A stretch of DNA of 64,000 nt from Paracoccus sp. (in: a-proteobacteria) (GCF_030538495.1 NZ_JAUNTW010000004.1:62001-126000); one strand, 5' to 3'; shown: positions 26,861 to 36,064, counted from the first letter of the stretch. Numbers and translations are program-made. The notes: generated by a model not told the origin, from the letters alone.

Positions 26861-28164
26861 AACATGCGTCTTTGGTGGTGGTGCTGGCTCTGTCCGCCTG
26901 CGCCGCTGTGCCGGAACTGACCGGCCCCGTGACCGCGATTCCGGCGGCGGAGTTTCAACGCGCCGACGCCCCCGTCTGGCGGATGGATTTTGGCGATGCG
27001 GGCTTGCGCACGATGCTGGCGCAGGCCGATGCGCAGGGGCTGGACGTGGCCGCCGCCCGCGCGCGGTTTCGCGCTGCTGATCTGACGCTGGCATCGGTGG
27101 GCCGCGGCGTGACGACAACCGCCGATGCCCGGATGGACCGTGCGGGCGGGCGTTTGGACGGCGCGATCAGTTGGGAACCCGACCTTGCCGGGCGGTTTGA
27201 CGCGGCGCTGCAATCGGCGGGGCTGGAACGCGCCGCCAGCGGGATGGACCTGCTGATCGCGCGGCGGACGGTGGCGCGCGAGGTGGCGCAGGGTTGGGTG
27301 TCGCTGATCGAATCGCGCATCGCTGCGGCGCGGATCAACACCGACATCGCCACGGAAACCCGCGCGCTGACCCTGATCCGCGCGCGCCATGCGGCGGGGG
27401 AATCCACCGGCGCCGATCTGGCCGCGCGGGAACAGGCGCTGATCCGGCTGCGCGCGGATGCGGCGGGGGCCTCGGGGCGGGTGGCCTTGGCGGAATCGCG
27501 GCTGCGGGCCTTGGGCGTGCAGACCATCCCGTCGGGGGCATCGCTGAAATCCGCGCGCCGTCCGGCCCCGCCTGCGCGCACCGATCTGGGCGCGACGGGT
27601 GCCGCGCCGGGGGTTTGCGCCGCATGGCTGCGGTTCCGGGCGGCGGATGCGTCGCGGGCCGAAACGCTGGCCGCCGCGCGCCCGCGCGTCGTGGTCACGT
27701 CATCCATCGAGGCAGCGGCGAAAACGCTGGCCGGTTTGGTCGCGGGCAACGCCGCCGCCGTCACCCACAGCGTCCGGGTCGAAGGCGCGCTGATCGACGC
27801 GGGCCAGACCCGGCAGCGCGTCGATCAGGCCCGCCTGTCGGTGGCGCAGGCCGAAATCGACTGGCTGCGCGCCCGGTCGCAGGCCGAGATTGCCGCGCTT
27901 GAGGCCGTCGTGGCCCAGCACACCGCCGAAGGCGCGCTGTCCGCCGCCCTGTCCGCGTGGCAATCGGCGCAGGCGGAACAGACCCGCACCCGCGCGCGTC
28001 TGGATGCGGGGCTGGCCGATGGTGTCGAAATGGCGGAATCCGATCGCGCCGTCGCCGCCGCTCAGCGAGACATTGACGCCGCCCGCGCCGATGCGTTCCG
28101 CGCCGCCGCTGCGCTGCATGACGCATTGCCGCCCCCGGTTGCCGGTTGCGGCCCCGCCCTGTAA
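26857..28164 (+). CDS. TolC/NodT-type outer-membrane efflux lipoprotein
   Basis: A 435-residue outer-membrane factor. The N-terminus has a lipobox (L-A-L-S-A-C at about 10-15), giving a lipidated Cys. Two internally related Ala/Arg/Glu-rich helical halves (about 50-230 and 270-425) with A-D-L-A-A-R-E and A-D-G-V-E-M-A-E-S match the TolC-family repeat (OEP domains). It completes the exporter. The C-terminal half holds a long coiled-coil stretch. Confidence 0.82.
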   Translation: MKHASLVVVLALSACAAVPELTGPVTAIPAAEFQRADAPVWRMDFGDAGLRTMLAQADAQGLDVAAARARFRAADLTLASVGRGVTTTADARMDRAGGRLDGAISWEPDLAGRFDAALQSAGLERAASGMDLLIARRTVAREVAQGWVSLIESRIAAARINTDIATETRALTLIRARHAAGESTGADLAAREQALIRLRADAAGASGRVALAESRLRALGVQTIPSGASLKSARRPAPPARTDLGATGAAPGVCAAWLRFRAADASRAETLAAARPRVVVTSSIEAAAKTLAGLVAGNAAAVTHSVRVEGALIDAGQTRQRVDQARLSVAQAEIDWLRARSQAEIAALEAVVAQHTAEGALSAALSAWQSAQAEQTRTRARLDAGLADGVEMAESDRAVAAAQRDIDAARADAFRAAAALHDALPPPVAGCGPAL

Positions 28165-28186
28165 TCACGCCGCAAAGGAAGCCATT

Positions 28187-28867
28187 ATGACCACACCCAG
28201 CGCGCTGATCCTGATTGTCGAGGACGAAGCCGAAATCGCCCTGATCCTGTCGCGTTATCTGGAACAGGCGGGGTATCGCACCCTGACCGCGCGTGACGGC
28301 GATCAGGCGCTGACGCATTGCCAGACCATGCGCCCCGATCTGATGCTGCTGGATCTGAACATCCCGCGCCGGGACGGGTTTCAGGTGCTGGCGGCGCTGC
28401 GCCAGAACGACGCTCTGCCCGTCATCGTCATCAGCGCCCTGTCCGAAGACGACGACAAATTATCCGCGCTGCGGATTGGGGCGGATGATTACGTCACCAA
28501 GCCCTTTAACCCCAAAGAGGTCGTGGCCCGCGTCGCCGCCGTTCTGCGCCGGATGCAGCCCGCGCCTCAGGTCGTTTTGCGGTTGGGGAATGTCACGCTG
28601 GACCCCTTGGCGCGGCGGGTGACGACGCCTGCGGGCGATATCGGCCTGACCGACAGCGAATATCGCCTGATGCAGGTGCTGCTGCGCCATCCGGGCCGCG
28701 CCTTTAGCCGCGCGGAACTGCTGGATGGCGGGCTTGAGGACAGCGATGCCCTGGAACGCACCGTTGACAGCCACATGTCGCATCTGCGGCGCAAGCTGAA
28801 ATCGGGCGGCGCGGATGTGGAAATCGCGGGCGTCCGAGGCTTTGGCTATCGTCTGGATCGCGGCTGA
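28187..28867 (+). CDS. OmpR family response regulator
   Basis: A 226-residue regulator. The receiver domain has acidic E12/D13, phosphoacceptor D56 (L-L-D-L-N-I-P) and K105 (V-T-K-P-F). The C-terminal winged helix has L-T-D-S-E-Y-R-L-M, R-T-V-D-S-H-M-S-H-L-R-R-K and R-G-F-G-Y-R-L. It is in the same direction as the exporter genes, 22 bases after the outer-membrane factor, and its stop overlaps the kinase ATG (TGATG). It is probably the operon's own regulator, similar in type to BaeR/CpxR. Confidence 0.93.
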   Translation: MTTPSALILIVEDEAEIALILSRYLEQAGYRTLTARDGDQALTHCQTMRPDLMLLDLNIPRRDGFQVLAALRQNDALPVIVISALSEDDDKLSALRIGADDYVTKPFNPKEVVARVAAVLRRMQPAPQVVLRLGNVTLDPLARRVTTPAGDIGLTDSEYRLMQVLLRHPGRAFSRAELLDGGLEDSDALERTVDSHMSHLRRKLKSGGADVEIAGVRGFGYRLDRG

Positions 28868-29952
28868 TGCGGGGGTTGTCCAGCTATCTGTTCCGGGTTG
28901 CGCTGCTTGCGACGCTGATTGCGGTGATGGTGATTCTGGCCGTGGCCTTGGGCGGCGACTGGATCAGCTTTCAGGTGTTTCTGAACAACCTGCCCGCCGA
29001 TCTGCGGCTGGAAATGACGCATGGAACCGGCGATTTCAGCCCCGAATTATCGGCGGCGATGAACGCGCATTATATGGGGTGGGTGAACCGTGCGATCCCC
29101 TTGGCCGCCGTGCTGGTGGGGCTGGCCGTGGGCGGCGTGGTCGGCATGGTCCACAGCCGCCGCCTGATGCGCCCGCTGGACGGGCTGGCGCAGGCGGCGG
29201 AACGGCTGGCCCATGGCGATATGTCCGTGCGCGCCGATCTGGCCCCGTCGCGGATCGACGAAATCGACGCCTTTGTGCGGAACTTTAACACGATGGCGGC
29301 GGCGATCGAACGGTCCGAACGCAATTTGCGCGAATCGAACGCCGCGATTGCGCATGAATTGCGCACGCCGTTAACCATCCTGAACGGGCGGCTGAACGGG
29401 ATGCTGGATGGCGTGTTTCCGGTGGATGATGACGGGCTGCGGCTGCTGTTGACGCAAACCGATCAGTTGCAGCGGATCATCACGGATCTGAACCTGCTGA
29501 CGCTGGCCGCGGCGGGGCGGTTTGAACTGCGCGCGGTGCCTCTGGATTTGGCGGATGCGGTGCGGGCGGGGCTGGCCGATCAGGGGGTGGAACTGGCCCT
29601 GTCGCCGGCGCCCGCGCGCGCGGACCCGGCGCGGGTGCGGCAAATCCTGTCGGCTCTGCTGCACAATGCGCGCCGCTATGCGGGGCAGGGGCTGCGGGTG
29701 GAAACCGGGACGGCTGAGGATGGCGCGTTTTTGGCGGTCATGGATCGCGGGCCGGGGCTGACGCCGGATCAGGCCGAGCGCGTGTTTGACCGTTTCTGGC
29801 GGGCCGAGGGGTCGCGCAACAAAGCCGACGGCGGTTCCGGGCTGGGCCTGTCGGTCGTGCGCGCTCTGGCCCATGCGCATGGGGGCGATGTGCGGTATCA
29901 CGACCGGGCGGGAGGCGGTGCGGTGTTTCGCGTCACTTTTCCGGGGGCGTGA
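28867..29952 (+). CDS. Sensor histidine kinase (BaeS/HAMP type)
   Basis: A 361-residue membrane kinase. It has TM1 about 8-30, a short periplasmic loop (about 31-74), TM2 about 75-96, a HAMP domain about 97-150, H163 in I-A-H-E-L-R-T-P-L-T, and catalytic motifs L-H-N-A-R-R, D-R-G-P-G-L and G-S-G-L-G-L-S. The small sensor loop of about 44 residues suggests it reads a membrane or partner-protein signal rather than a bulky ligand. Its cognate regulator is the preceding gene. Confidence 0.92.
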   Translation: MRGLSSYLFRVALLATLIAVMVILAVALGGDWISFQVFLNNLPADLRLEMTHGTGDFSPELSAAMNAHYMGWVNRAIPLAAVLVGLAVGGVVGMVHSRRLMRPLDGLAQAAERLAHGDMSVRADLAPSRIDEIDAFVRNFNTMAAAIERSERNLRESNAAIAHELRTPLTILNGRLNGMLDGVFPVDDDGLRLLLTQTDQLQRIITDLNLLTLAAAGRFELRAVPLDLADAVRAGLADQGVELALSPAPARADPARVRQILSALLHNARRYAGQGLRVETGTAEDGAFLAVMDRGPGLTPDQAERVFDRFWRAEGSRNKADGGSGLGLSVVRALAHAHGGDVRYHDRAGGGAVFRVTFPGA

Positions 29953-30034
29953 CGCCTGCGTGACAGCGCGCCCGATGGGGCTGGATTCCCGCCGCGCGCC
30001 GCGTCACCATGCGACCAAACAAACGGACCGCGTT

Positions 30035-31222
30035 ATGACCCAACACACAGGCACCCCCGCCGAAGTCTTTACCACCTTTCTGCGTCTGGGGCTGACCAGC
30101 TTTGGCGGGCCGGTGGCGCATCTGGGCTATTTCCGGGATGAATTTGTGAACCGGCGCAGATGGCTGACGGATGCGGCCTATGCCGATCTGGTGGCGCTGT
30201 GTCAGTTTTTGCCGGGGCCGGCCTCGTCTCAGGTGGGTTTTGCCGTGGGGATGATGCGCGCGGGCTGGGCCGGGGCTGTGGCGGCGTTTGTGGCGTTCAC
30301 GCTGCCATCGGCGATTGCGCTGTTGGTCGTGGCGCTGACGGCGGCGCAACTGACCGGGCCGGTCGCCACGGGCGCGCTGCATGGGCTGAAAATCGTCGCC
30401 GTGGCCATCGTGGCGCAAGCGGTCTGGGGCATGGCGCGCAGCCTGTGCCCGGACCGAGAACGGGCCAGCATCGCGCTGCTGGCGGTCGTGATGCTGGCGT
30501 TTTTGCCGGGCGCGTTCGGCATGGTCGGCGCGATTGCGGCGGGGGCCGTGGCGGGGCTGGCCTTGGGGCGCGGTCCGGCGCAACCTGCGGGCGCGCAGAT
30601 GCCGCTGCCGGTGACGCGCCGGGGGGCCATCGTCGCGCTGATCGCGTTTGTCGCGCTGTTGCTGGGACTGCCGCTGATGGCGGGGCTGTCGCAGGCCTTG
30701 GCCGTGGCGGATGCGTTTTATCGCGCGGGGTCGCTGGTGTTCGGCGGCGGGCATGTCGTGTTGCCGCTGTTACAGGCCGAGGTCGTGGCCCCCGGCTGGA
30801 TCACCCCCGACCAGTTCCTGACCGGATATGGCGCGGCGCAGGCGGTGCCGGGGCCGTTGTTCACCTTTGCCGCCTATCTGGGCGCGGTGCTGGATGGGCC
30901 GGTGACCGGAATTGTCGGCGCGACGCTGGCGCTGATGGCGGTGTTTCTGCCGGGGTTTTTGCTGCTGATCGCGGCGTTGCCCTTTTGGGCGCAGTTCCGC
31001 GCGATGCCGGTGGCGCAATCCGCGATGCAGGGTGCCAATGCCGCCGTGGTGGGGGTGCTGGGCGCGGCGCTGTATTCGCCGGTCTTTACCAGCGGCGTCA
31101 CCGATATGCGGGATTTTGCGCTGGCTTTGGGGTGTTTCATCGCGCTGATGCTGTGGCGGGTGCCGTCTTGGGCCGTGGTGCTGATCGGGGCTTTCGGTGG
31201 TATCGCGCTGAGCTTGGTGTAA
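30035..31222 (+). CDS. chrA: Chromate transporter ChrA family
   Basis: A 395-residue long-chain CHR protein with two homologous halves. The N-terminal half has F-L-R-L-G-L-T-S-F-G-G-P-V-A-H-L-G and C-Q-F-L-P-G-P-A-S-S-Q-V-G. The C-terminal half has F-G-G-G-H-V-V-L-P-L-L and A-V-P-G-P-L-F-T-F-A. Members export chromate, sometimes exchanging sulfate. It lies 82 bases after the kinase gene and may be read from the same transcript, though nothing ties it functionally. Chromate resistance is inferred from the family. Confidence 0.88.
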   Translation: MTQHTGTPAEVFTTFLRLGLTSFGGPVAHLGYFRDEFVNRRRWLTDAAYADLVALCQFLPGPASSQVGFAVGMMRAGWAGAVAAFVAFTLPSAIALLVVALTAAQLTGPVATGALHGLKIVAVAIVAQAVWGMARSLCPDRERASIALLAVVMLAFLPGAFGMVGAIAAGAVAGLALGRGPAQPAGAQMPLPVTRRGAIVALIAFVALLLGLPLMAGLSQALAVADAFYRAGSLVFGGGHVVLPLLQAEVVAPGWITPDQFLTGYGAAQAVPGPLFTFAAYLGAVLDGPVTGIVGATLALMAVFLPGFLLLIAALPFWAQFRAMPVAQSAMQGANAAVVGVLGAALYSPVFTSGVTDMRDFALALGCFIALMLWRVPSWAVVLIGAFGGIALSLV

Positions 31223-31231
31223 GCTGCGGCC

Positions 31232-32170
31232 ATGTCGGACGACGATTTATGGTTCCTGCCGGGGCCGCTGGATGAACCGCAAACGCCCCTGATGGATGCC
31301 CGCGACTGGCGGGCGGCGCAATCGGCCTTGGCCGCTGATCTGGCGCGCGCGGCAATGGCTGTGGGGCGGCTGGACGAGCTGATCGCCCAGATGGGGGCAG
31401 GTGCGGCGCGGCGTCTGGCGCTGCAACAGGTCGAATCCTTCCTGTGGGCGGCGGGAACGCCCCTGCGGCGCGAAGAGATTGGCCGCGATTTGATGGATGC
31501 CCGCGCTGATGCTGATATGGCGGTGATGGGGCTGGCCCGCTGGTCCTTGCGCCGGTTAGAGGGCGCGGGCGATCCCGCCGATCTGCGCGGGTTTCTGGCG
31601 CTGCACCGGGCGCAGGATCCGGTCGGTGTGTCGCCGCGCCCGGTGGGGGTGGTCTTTGACGAAACAGCGGCGGCGTTCGCGGCGATGCTGAACGACGCCC
31701 GCGCGTTACACCCGCTGGCCTTGGGTGCGTTTGCGGCGCAGGCATGGCGGCTGTCGGGCCTGTCGCCGGATGATGACGTGGCCGAGGGCGCGACCCTGAC
31801 CGCCCGCCTGATGGCGCGGGATTGTGTGGCGCTGCCCTTTGTCCCGGTGGCGCGGGCGGGGCTGCGGCTGGGGGGCGGGGCGGCGGACCGGCTGCGCGAT
31901 CATCTGCACGCGGTGCAGGCGGCGGCGACCGCAGCCCGGCATGACCTGATGCGGCTGCGCGACTGGGCGGCGCGGCCTGTGCGCGGAAACGCGGCCCGGA
32001 TCATCGCCGCGTTGCTGGCGCATCCGATTGCGACCACGCAGATGGTCGAACAGGCGGCGGGCGTGTCGCGCGACACCGCCGAACGCCATCTGGCGCGGCT
32101 GGCCGCCGACGGTCATGTGCGCGAACTGACCGGCAACAGCCGGTTTCGCCTGTGGGCGGCGGCGGTGTGA
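31232..32170 (+). CDS. DUF1612-type protein with C-terminal helix-turn-helix
   Basis: A 312-residue, Ala/Arg/Leu-rich protein. The N-terminal part has a D-W-R-A-A-Q-S-A-L block and A-G-T-P-L-R-R-E-E-I-G-R-D-L. Residues about 258-305 form a winged HTH, M-V-E-Q-A-A-G-V-S-R-D-T-A-E-R-H-L-A-R-L, ending R-E-L-T-G-N-S-R-F-R-L-W. The pattern fits the DUF1612/HTH_13 proteins known mainly from rhizobial plasmids; the C-terminal wHTH is also like the one ending many Fic proteins, but no Fic motif is present. Function unknown; a DNA-binding role is inferred. It starts 9 bases after chrA. Confidence 0.6.
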   Translation: MSDDDLWFLPGPLDEPQTPLMDARDWRAAQSALAADLARAAMAVGRLDELIAQMGAGAARRLALQQVESFLWAAGTPLRREEIGRDLMDARADADMAVMGLARWSLRRLEGAGDPADLRGFLALHRAQDPVGVSPRPVGVVFDETAAAFAAMLNDARALHPLALGAFAAQAWRLSGLSPDDDVAEGATLTARLMARDCVALPFVPVARAGLRLGGGAADRLRDHLHAVQAAATAARHDLMRLRDWAARPVRGNAARIIAALLAHPIATTQMVEQAAGVSRDTAERHLARLAADGHVRELTGNSRFRLWAAAV

Positions 32171-32217
32171 ACCAAAGCGCGCCCGGCGCGTTACCCCACA
32201 GCGCCAAAGGAACCGCC

Positions 32218-33552
32218 ATGCCCGATCCTGTCAAAGTGCCGCTTGCCACGCGCCCGCTGGGGGTGATTGGAACCGCTCTGACCGCGCGGCGCAACCTGTT
32301 GGAGCTGATCCCCGAACTGGCCACGCGGCAACCGATGGTGTCGGGCAAAACCGCGATCCGCTGGCATATGGTGATGGACCCGGACAGCCTGCGCCGCATT
32401 CTGAAGGATCGCGTGGATGATTACCCCAAATCCGTAACCACGAAACTGATTCTGGAACCCGCCATCGGTGACAGCCTGTTCATCGCCGAGGGCGCGAACT
32501 GGCGCTGGCAACGCCGCGCCGCTGCCCCCGCCTTTGCCACCCGCAACGTCCAGAATCTGGGGCCGGTGATGACCGCGGCCGCCAAGGCCAGCCTCCGGCG
32601 ATTGCAGGCCGCCACGGGGCCGGTGGACATCATGCAGGAAATGGTCGCCGCCACGTTCGAGGTGATTTCCGACGTCACCTTTACCGGCGGCGGCATGTTT
32701 GACCGTCAGGCGGTGCATGACGGGATCAACGCCTATATCGCGCAAACAGCGCGGGTGTCGCTGCTGGATGTGCTGGGCCTGCCCCGGTGGATTCCGCGTC
32801 CGGGGCGGCTGTTGTCCGGGCGTGACCTGCGCCAGATGCGCGCCATGGCCGACCGCGCGATTGCTGACCGGGCCGAGGCCGCGCGCCACGACCCGCCCGA
32901 TCTGCTGGACCTGTTGCTGGATGCGCAAGACCCGGAAACCGGCCGCATGATGAACCGCGATGAATTGCGGGACAATCTGCTGACCTTTATCGTCGCGGGG
33001 CATGAAACTACGGCGCTGACGCTGGCGTGGGCGCTGTATCTGTGCGCGCATGACCCGGACGTGCAGGATCGCGCGGCGGCGGAATCGCGCGCCGTATTGG
33101 GGGATCGCGCGGCGGGTGCGGATGATCTGGCCGCGCTGCCCTTGATCCACCGGATCGTGTCGGAATCGCTGCGGCTTTATCCTCCGGCGGCGTTTTTGTC
33201 GCGCATGGCGCAGGCGCATGACCGGCTGTGCGGGCGCGAGGTGCGTCCCGGCGATACGGTCATGCTGCCCATCTATGCGCTGCACCGCCATAAGATGCTG
33301 TGGGACCGACCCGATGCGTTTGATCCCGACCGGTTCCTGACCCCGCCCGATCGTTACGCATTCCTGCCATTCGGCGCAGGGCCGCGCATCTGCATCGGCG
33401 CCAATTTCGCCGTGCAAGAGGCCGTGATTATCCTGTCCACCCTGCTGGCGCGGTTCCGGTTTGATCTGATCCCCGGACGTCGGCCCGAACCGCAACTGAT
33501 CCTGACGCTGCGCCCCAAAGGCGGGGTGTGGCTGCGCGTCACGCCGCGCTAA
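32218..33552 (+). CDS. Cytochrome P450
   Basis: A 444-residue soluble bacterial P450 with all core motifs: I-helix A-G-H-E-T-T (260-265), K-helix E-S-L-R (316-319), the P-D-A-F-D-P-D-R-F meander, and the heme loop F-G-A-G-P-R-I-C-I-G (385-394) with proximal thiolate Cys392. It acts with separate ferredoxin partners, none of which is adjacent. The substrate cannot be read from sequence. The ATG is preceded by AAAGGAACC, 47 bases after the HTH gene. Confidence 0.93.
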   Translation: MPDPVKVPLATRPLGVIGTALTARRNLLELIPELATRQPMVSGKTAIRWHMVMDPDSLRRILKDRVDDYPKSVTTKLILEPAIGDSLFIAEGANWRWQRRAAAPAFATRNVQNLGPVMTAAAKASLRRLQAATGPVDIMQEMVAATFEVISDVTFTGGGMFDRQAVHDGINAYIAQTARVSLLDVLGLPRWIPRPGRLLSGRDLRQMRAMADRAIADRAEAARHDPPDLLDLLLDAQDPETGRMMNRDELRDNLLTFIVAGHETTALTLAWALYLCAHDPDVQDRAAAESRAVLGDRAAGADDLAALPLIHRIVSESLRLYPPAAFLSRMAQAHDRLCGREVRPGDTVMLPIYALHRHKMLWDRPDAFDPDRFLTPPDRYAFLPFGAGPRICIGANFAVQEAVIILSTLLARFRFDLIPGRRPEPQLILTLRPKGGVWLRVTPR

Positions 33553-33608
33553 CGCCCCCGTTGCACCGCCGCGCGCGACCGCCTAACCTGTCGGTGAAGG
33601 AGAATACC

Positions 33609-34775
33609 ATGCCCGTCAAAAACCGCTTTGCCGAATTGCTGCCCGAAATCACCGCGTGGCGGCGCGATTTTCACGAACACCCGGAATTGCTGTATGACGT
33701 GCATCGCACGGCGGGCCGGGTGGCGGCGCTGTTGCGGGAATTTGGCTGCGATGACGTGACCGAGGGTGTGGGCCAGACCGGCGTGGTCGGCGTCATCCGC
33801 GGGCGCACCGATACGCAGGGCCGCGTCATCGGCCTGCGCGCGGATATGGACGCGCTGCCGATCCATGAACAAACCGGCGTCGATTACGCATCGAAAACGC
33901 CGGGCAAAATGCACGCTTGCGGCCATGACGGGCATACGGCCATGCTGCTGGGGGCGGCGAAATATCTGGCCGAGACCCGCAACTTTGACGGCACCGCCGT
34001 GGTGATTTTCCAACCCGCCGAAGAAGGCGGCGGCGGCGGCAACGCCATGGTTCAGGATGGGCTGGTCAGCCGCTGGGGCATCCAGGAATTTTACGGGATG
34101 CACAATATGCCGGGGATGCCTGTGGGCAGTTTCTCGATCCGTCCCGGCGCGATGATGGCCGCCGCCGATCAGTTCGACATCATCGTGACCGGCAAAGGCG
34201 GCCACGCCGCCAAGCCGCATGACTGCATCGACACCACCCTGACCGCCGCTCAGATCATCGTCGCGCTGCAATCCATCGTGTCGCGCAACATCGACCCGCT
34301 GAAAAACGCGGTCGTGTCGGTTTGCGTCGTGTCCACCGATTCGACCGCGCATAACGTCATCCCGCAGGTCGTGCGCCTGAAAGGCACCGCCCGCAGTCTG
34401 GCGCCCGAGGTCCGCGACCAGTTGGAACAGGGCATCATCCGCGTGGCAACCAACGTCGCCGCCGCCATGGGCGCGACCGCTCAGGTCGATTATCAGCGCG
34501 GCTATCCCGTCACCGAAAACAACCCGCAGGCGACGGTCTGGGCCGCCGATGTGGCCCGCCAGATCAGCGGCGACGTGGATATGAACATGCAACCGATGAT
34601 GGGCGGCGAAGATTTCAGCTATATGCTGAACGAACGCCCCGGTGCCTATATCTGGGTGGGCAATGGCGACAGCGCCATGGTGCATCACCCGGCCTATAAC
34701 TTTAACGACGACGCCATCCCCGCCGGATCCAGCTGGTATGCGGGCATGATCGAAGCACGGATGCCTGCCGCATGA
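33609..34775 (+). CDS. M20D family amidohydrolase (hippurate/N-acyl-amino-acid hydrolase type)
   Basis: A 388-residue metallo-amidohydrolase. It has an N-terminal W-R-R-D-F-H-E-H-P-E-L motif, R-A-D-M-D-A-L-P, metal ligands C104 and H106 in H-A-C-G-H-D-G-H-T, Q-P-A-E-E-G and a C-terminal G-G-E-D-F-S-Y. The small dimerisation domain lies in the middle (about 185-295). Family members cleave N-acyl or N-benzoyl amino acids or related amides. GAAGGAGAA precedes the ATG, and the stop overlaps purU (ATGA), suggesting co-expression. Confidence 0.9.
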   Translation: MPVKNRFAELLPEITAWRRDFHEHPELLYDVHRTAGRVAALLREFGCDDVTEGVGQTGVVGVIRGRTDTQGRVIGLRADMDALPIHEQTGVDYASKTPGKMHACGHDGHTAMLLGAAKYLAETRNFDGTAVVIFQPAEEGGGGGNAMVQDGLVSRWGIQEFYGMHNMPGMPVGSFSIRPGAMMAAADQFDIIVTGKGGHAAKPHDCIDTTLTAAQIIVALQSIVSRNIDPLKNAVVSVCVVSTDSTAHNVIPQVVRLKGTARSLAPEVRDQLEQGIIRVATNVAAAMGATAQVDYQRGYPVTENNPQATVWAADVARQISGDVDMNMQPMMGGEDFSYMLNERPGAYIWVGNGDSAMVHHPAYNFNDDAIPAGSSWYAGMIEARMPAA

Positions 34776-35659
34776 CGAACGCCTTTACCTTGCGCGTGGC
34801 CTGCGCATCCACCCGTGGCATTGTCGCGGCGATTTCGACCTTTCTGGCCGATCACGATTGCAACATCACCGACAGCGCGCAATTCGATGATACCGAAACC
34901 GACCGCTTCTTTATGCGCGTCAGTTTCCGGTCCGAAGGCGGTGCCTCGCTGGACAGCCTGCGCGCTGATTTCGCGCCGGTTGCGGGGCGCTTTGCCATGG
35001 ACGCGCAGATCACCGACGACGCGGTGAAGAAAAAAGTGCTGATCATGGTCAGCCGGTTCGGGCATTGCCTGAACGATCTGCTGTATCGCTGGCGCATCGG
35101 CGCGCTGCCGATTGATATTGTCGGCGTGGTGTCGAACCATCACGATTATCAGAAACTGGTCGTCAATCACGACATCCCGTTCCACATGATCCGCGTCACG
35201 CCCGACACCAAAGCACAGGCGGAATCGCAGCAAATGCAGATCATCCGTGACAGCGGCGCGGAACTGGTGGTGCTGGCGCGCTATATGCAGGTGCTGTCGG
35301 ATCAGATGTGCCGCGACATGTCGGGGCGGATCATCAACATCCACCATTCGTTTCTGCCCAGTTTCAAGGGCGCAAACCCCTATAAGCAGGCCTATGAACG
35401 CGGGGTGAAACTGATTGGCGCGACATCGCATTACGTCACCGCCGATCTGGACGAAGGCCCGATCATCGAACAGGACACCGTGCGCGTGACCCATGCCCAA
35501 AGCCCCGGCGATTATGTCAGTCTGGGCCGCGACGTGGAATCGCAGGTGCTGGCCCGCGCGATCCACGCCCATATCCACGGGCGCGTGTTCCTGAACGGCG
35601 CGAAAACGGTGGTGTTCCCGCCGTCGCCCGGCAGCTATGCCAGCGAACGGATGGGGTGA
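34772..35659 (+). CDS. purU: Formyltetrahydrofolate deformylase
   Basis: A 295-residue PurU: an N-terminal ACT domain (about 5-85) followed by a formyltransferase-like domain with V-S-R-F-G-H-C-L-N-D-L-L-Y-R, the catalytic I-N-I-H-H-S-F-L-P-S-F-K-G and H-Y-V-T-A-D-L-D-E-G-P-I-I-E-Q-D. It hydrolyses 10-formyl-THF to THF and formate, balancing one-carbon pools. Coupling to an M20 amidohydrolase gene is not one I recognise from model species. Confidence 0.94.
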   Translation: MTNAFTLRVACASTRGIVAAISTFLADHDCNITDSAQFDDTETDRFFMRVSFRSEGGASLDSLRADFAPVAGRFAMDAQITDDAVKKKVLIMVSRFGHCLNDLLYRWRIGALPIDIVGVVSNHHDYQKLVVNHDIPFHMIRVTPDTKAQAESQQMQIIRDSGAELVVLARYMQVLSDQMCRDMSGRIINIHHSFLPSFKGANPYKQAYERGVKLIGATSHYVTADLDEGPIIEQDTVRVTHAQSPGDYVSLGRDVESQVLARAIHAHIHGRVFLNGAKTVVFPPSPGSYASERMG

Positions 35660-35844
35660 TGATGCGGAACGCGGTGTTTGGATGGGTTGCGCTGATGCTG
35701 GCCGGATGCGGCTGCAACGTGAATTTTCTGGACACCAGCGGCACCACCTCGGACGCCTGCACGGCGGGCATGGTCGCGGCGGCCATCGTGACCGCGCCGG
35801 TCATGCTGCCCATCGGTCTGGTGCAACAGGCCTTGGATGATTAG
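35659..35844 (+). CDS. Tiny lipoprotein, unknown function
   Basis: A 61-residue protein with a signal segment followed by a lipobox (L-M-L-A-G-C), so probably lipidated at that Cys. The remainder includes two more Cys (one in the adjacent G-C-N and one in D-A-C-T-A-G) and a hydrophobic A-A-A-I-V-T-A-P-V-M-L-P segment. The start overlaps the purU stop (TGATG); a second ATG one codon on is also possible. The lipobox and coupling support a real gene. Confidence 0.6.
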   Translation: MMRNAVFGWVALMLAGCGCNVNFLDTSGTTSDACTAGMVAAAIVTAPVMLPIGLVQQALDD

Positions 35845-35914
35845 GGCCAGCACCTGAACGACAGGTCGCAGGGGGGCTTTGCGCCCCCCATCGCATTCTG
35901 CGATTCCCCCCGCA

Positions 35915-36064
35915 GGATATTTGCACACAGAAGATAGGGCGGGTCGGTGTTATCTTCTGTGCAAAAATATCCCGCGGGGTGAGACGGATCATGAAAAGGT
36001 CCAGTGGACCTTTTCCCTGTCGAACGCACGCCCCCGTGGGGCGGGCCGGGGGCGCGAAGCCCCC
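35915..36064 (-). repeat. Inverted repeat plus composite three-hairpin 3' module, copy C
   Basis: GGATATTTGCACACAGAAGA (35915-35934, arm continuing to 35936) pairs with TCTTCTGTGCAAAAATATCC (35953-35972) at 19 of 22 arm positions. Then GAAAAGGTCCA/TGGACCTTTTC (35993-36015), a GCCCCCGTGGGGC hairpin, and GGGGGC/GCCCCC with a GCGAA loop (36048-36064). It sits between the convergent lipoprotein gene and smc, 16 bases 3' of the smc stop. Confidence 0.8.
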
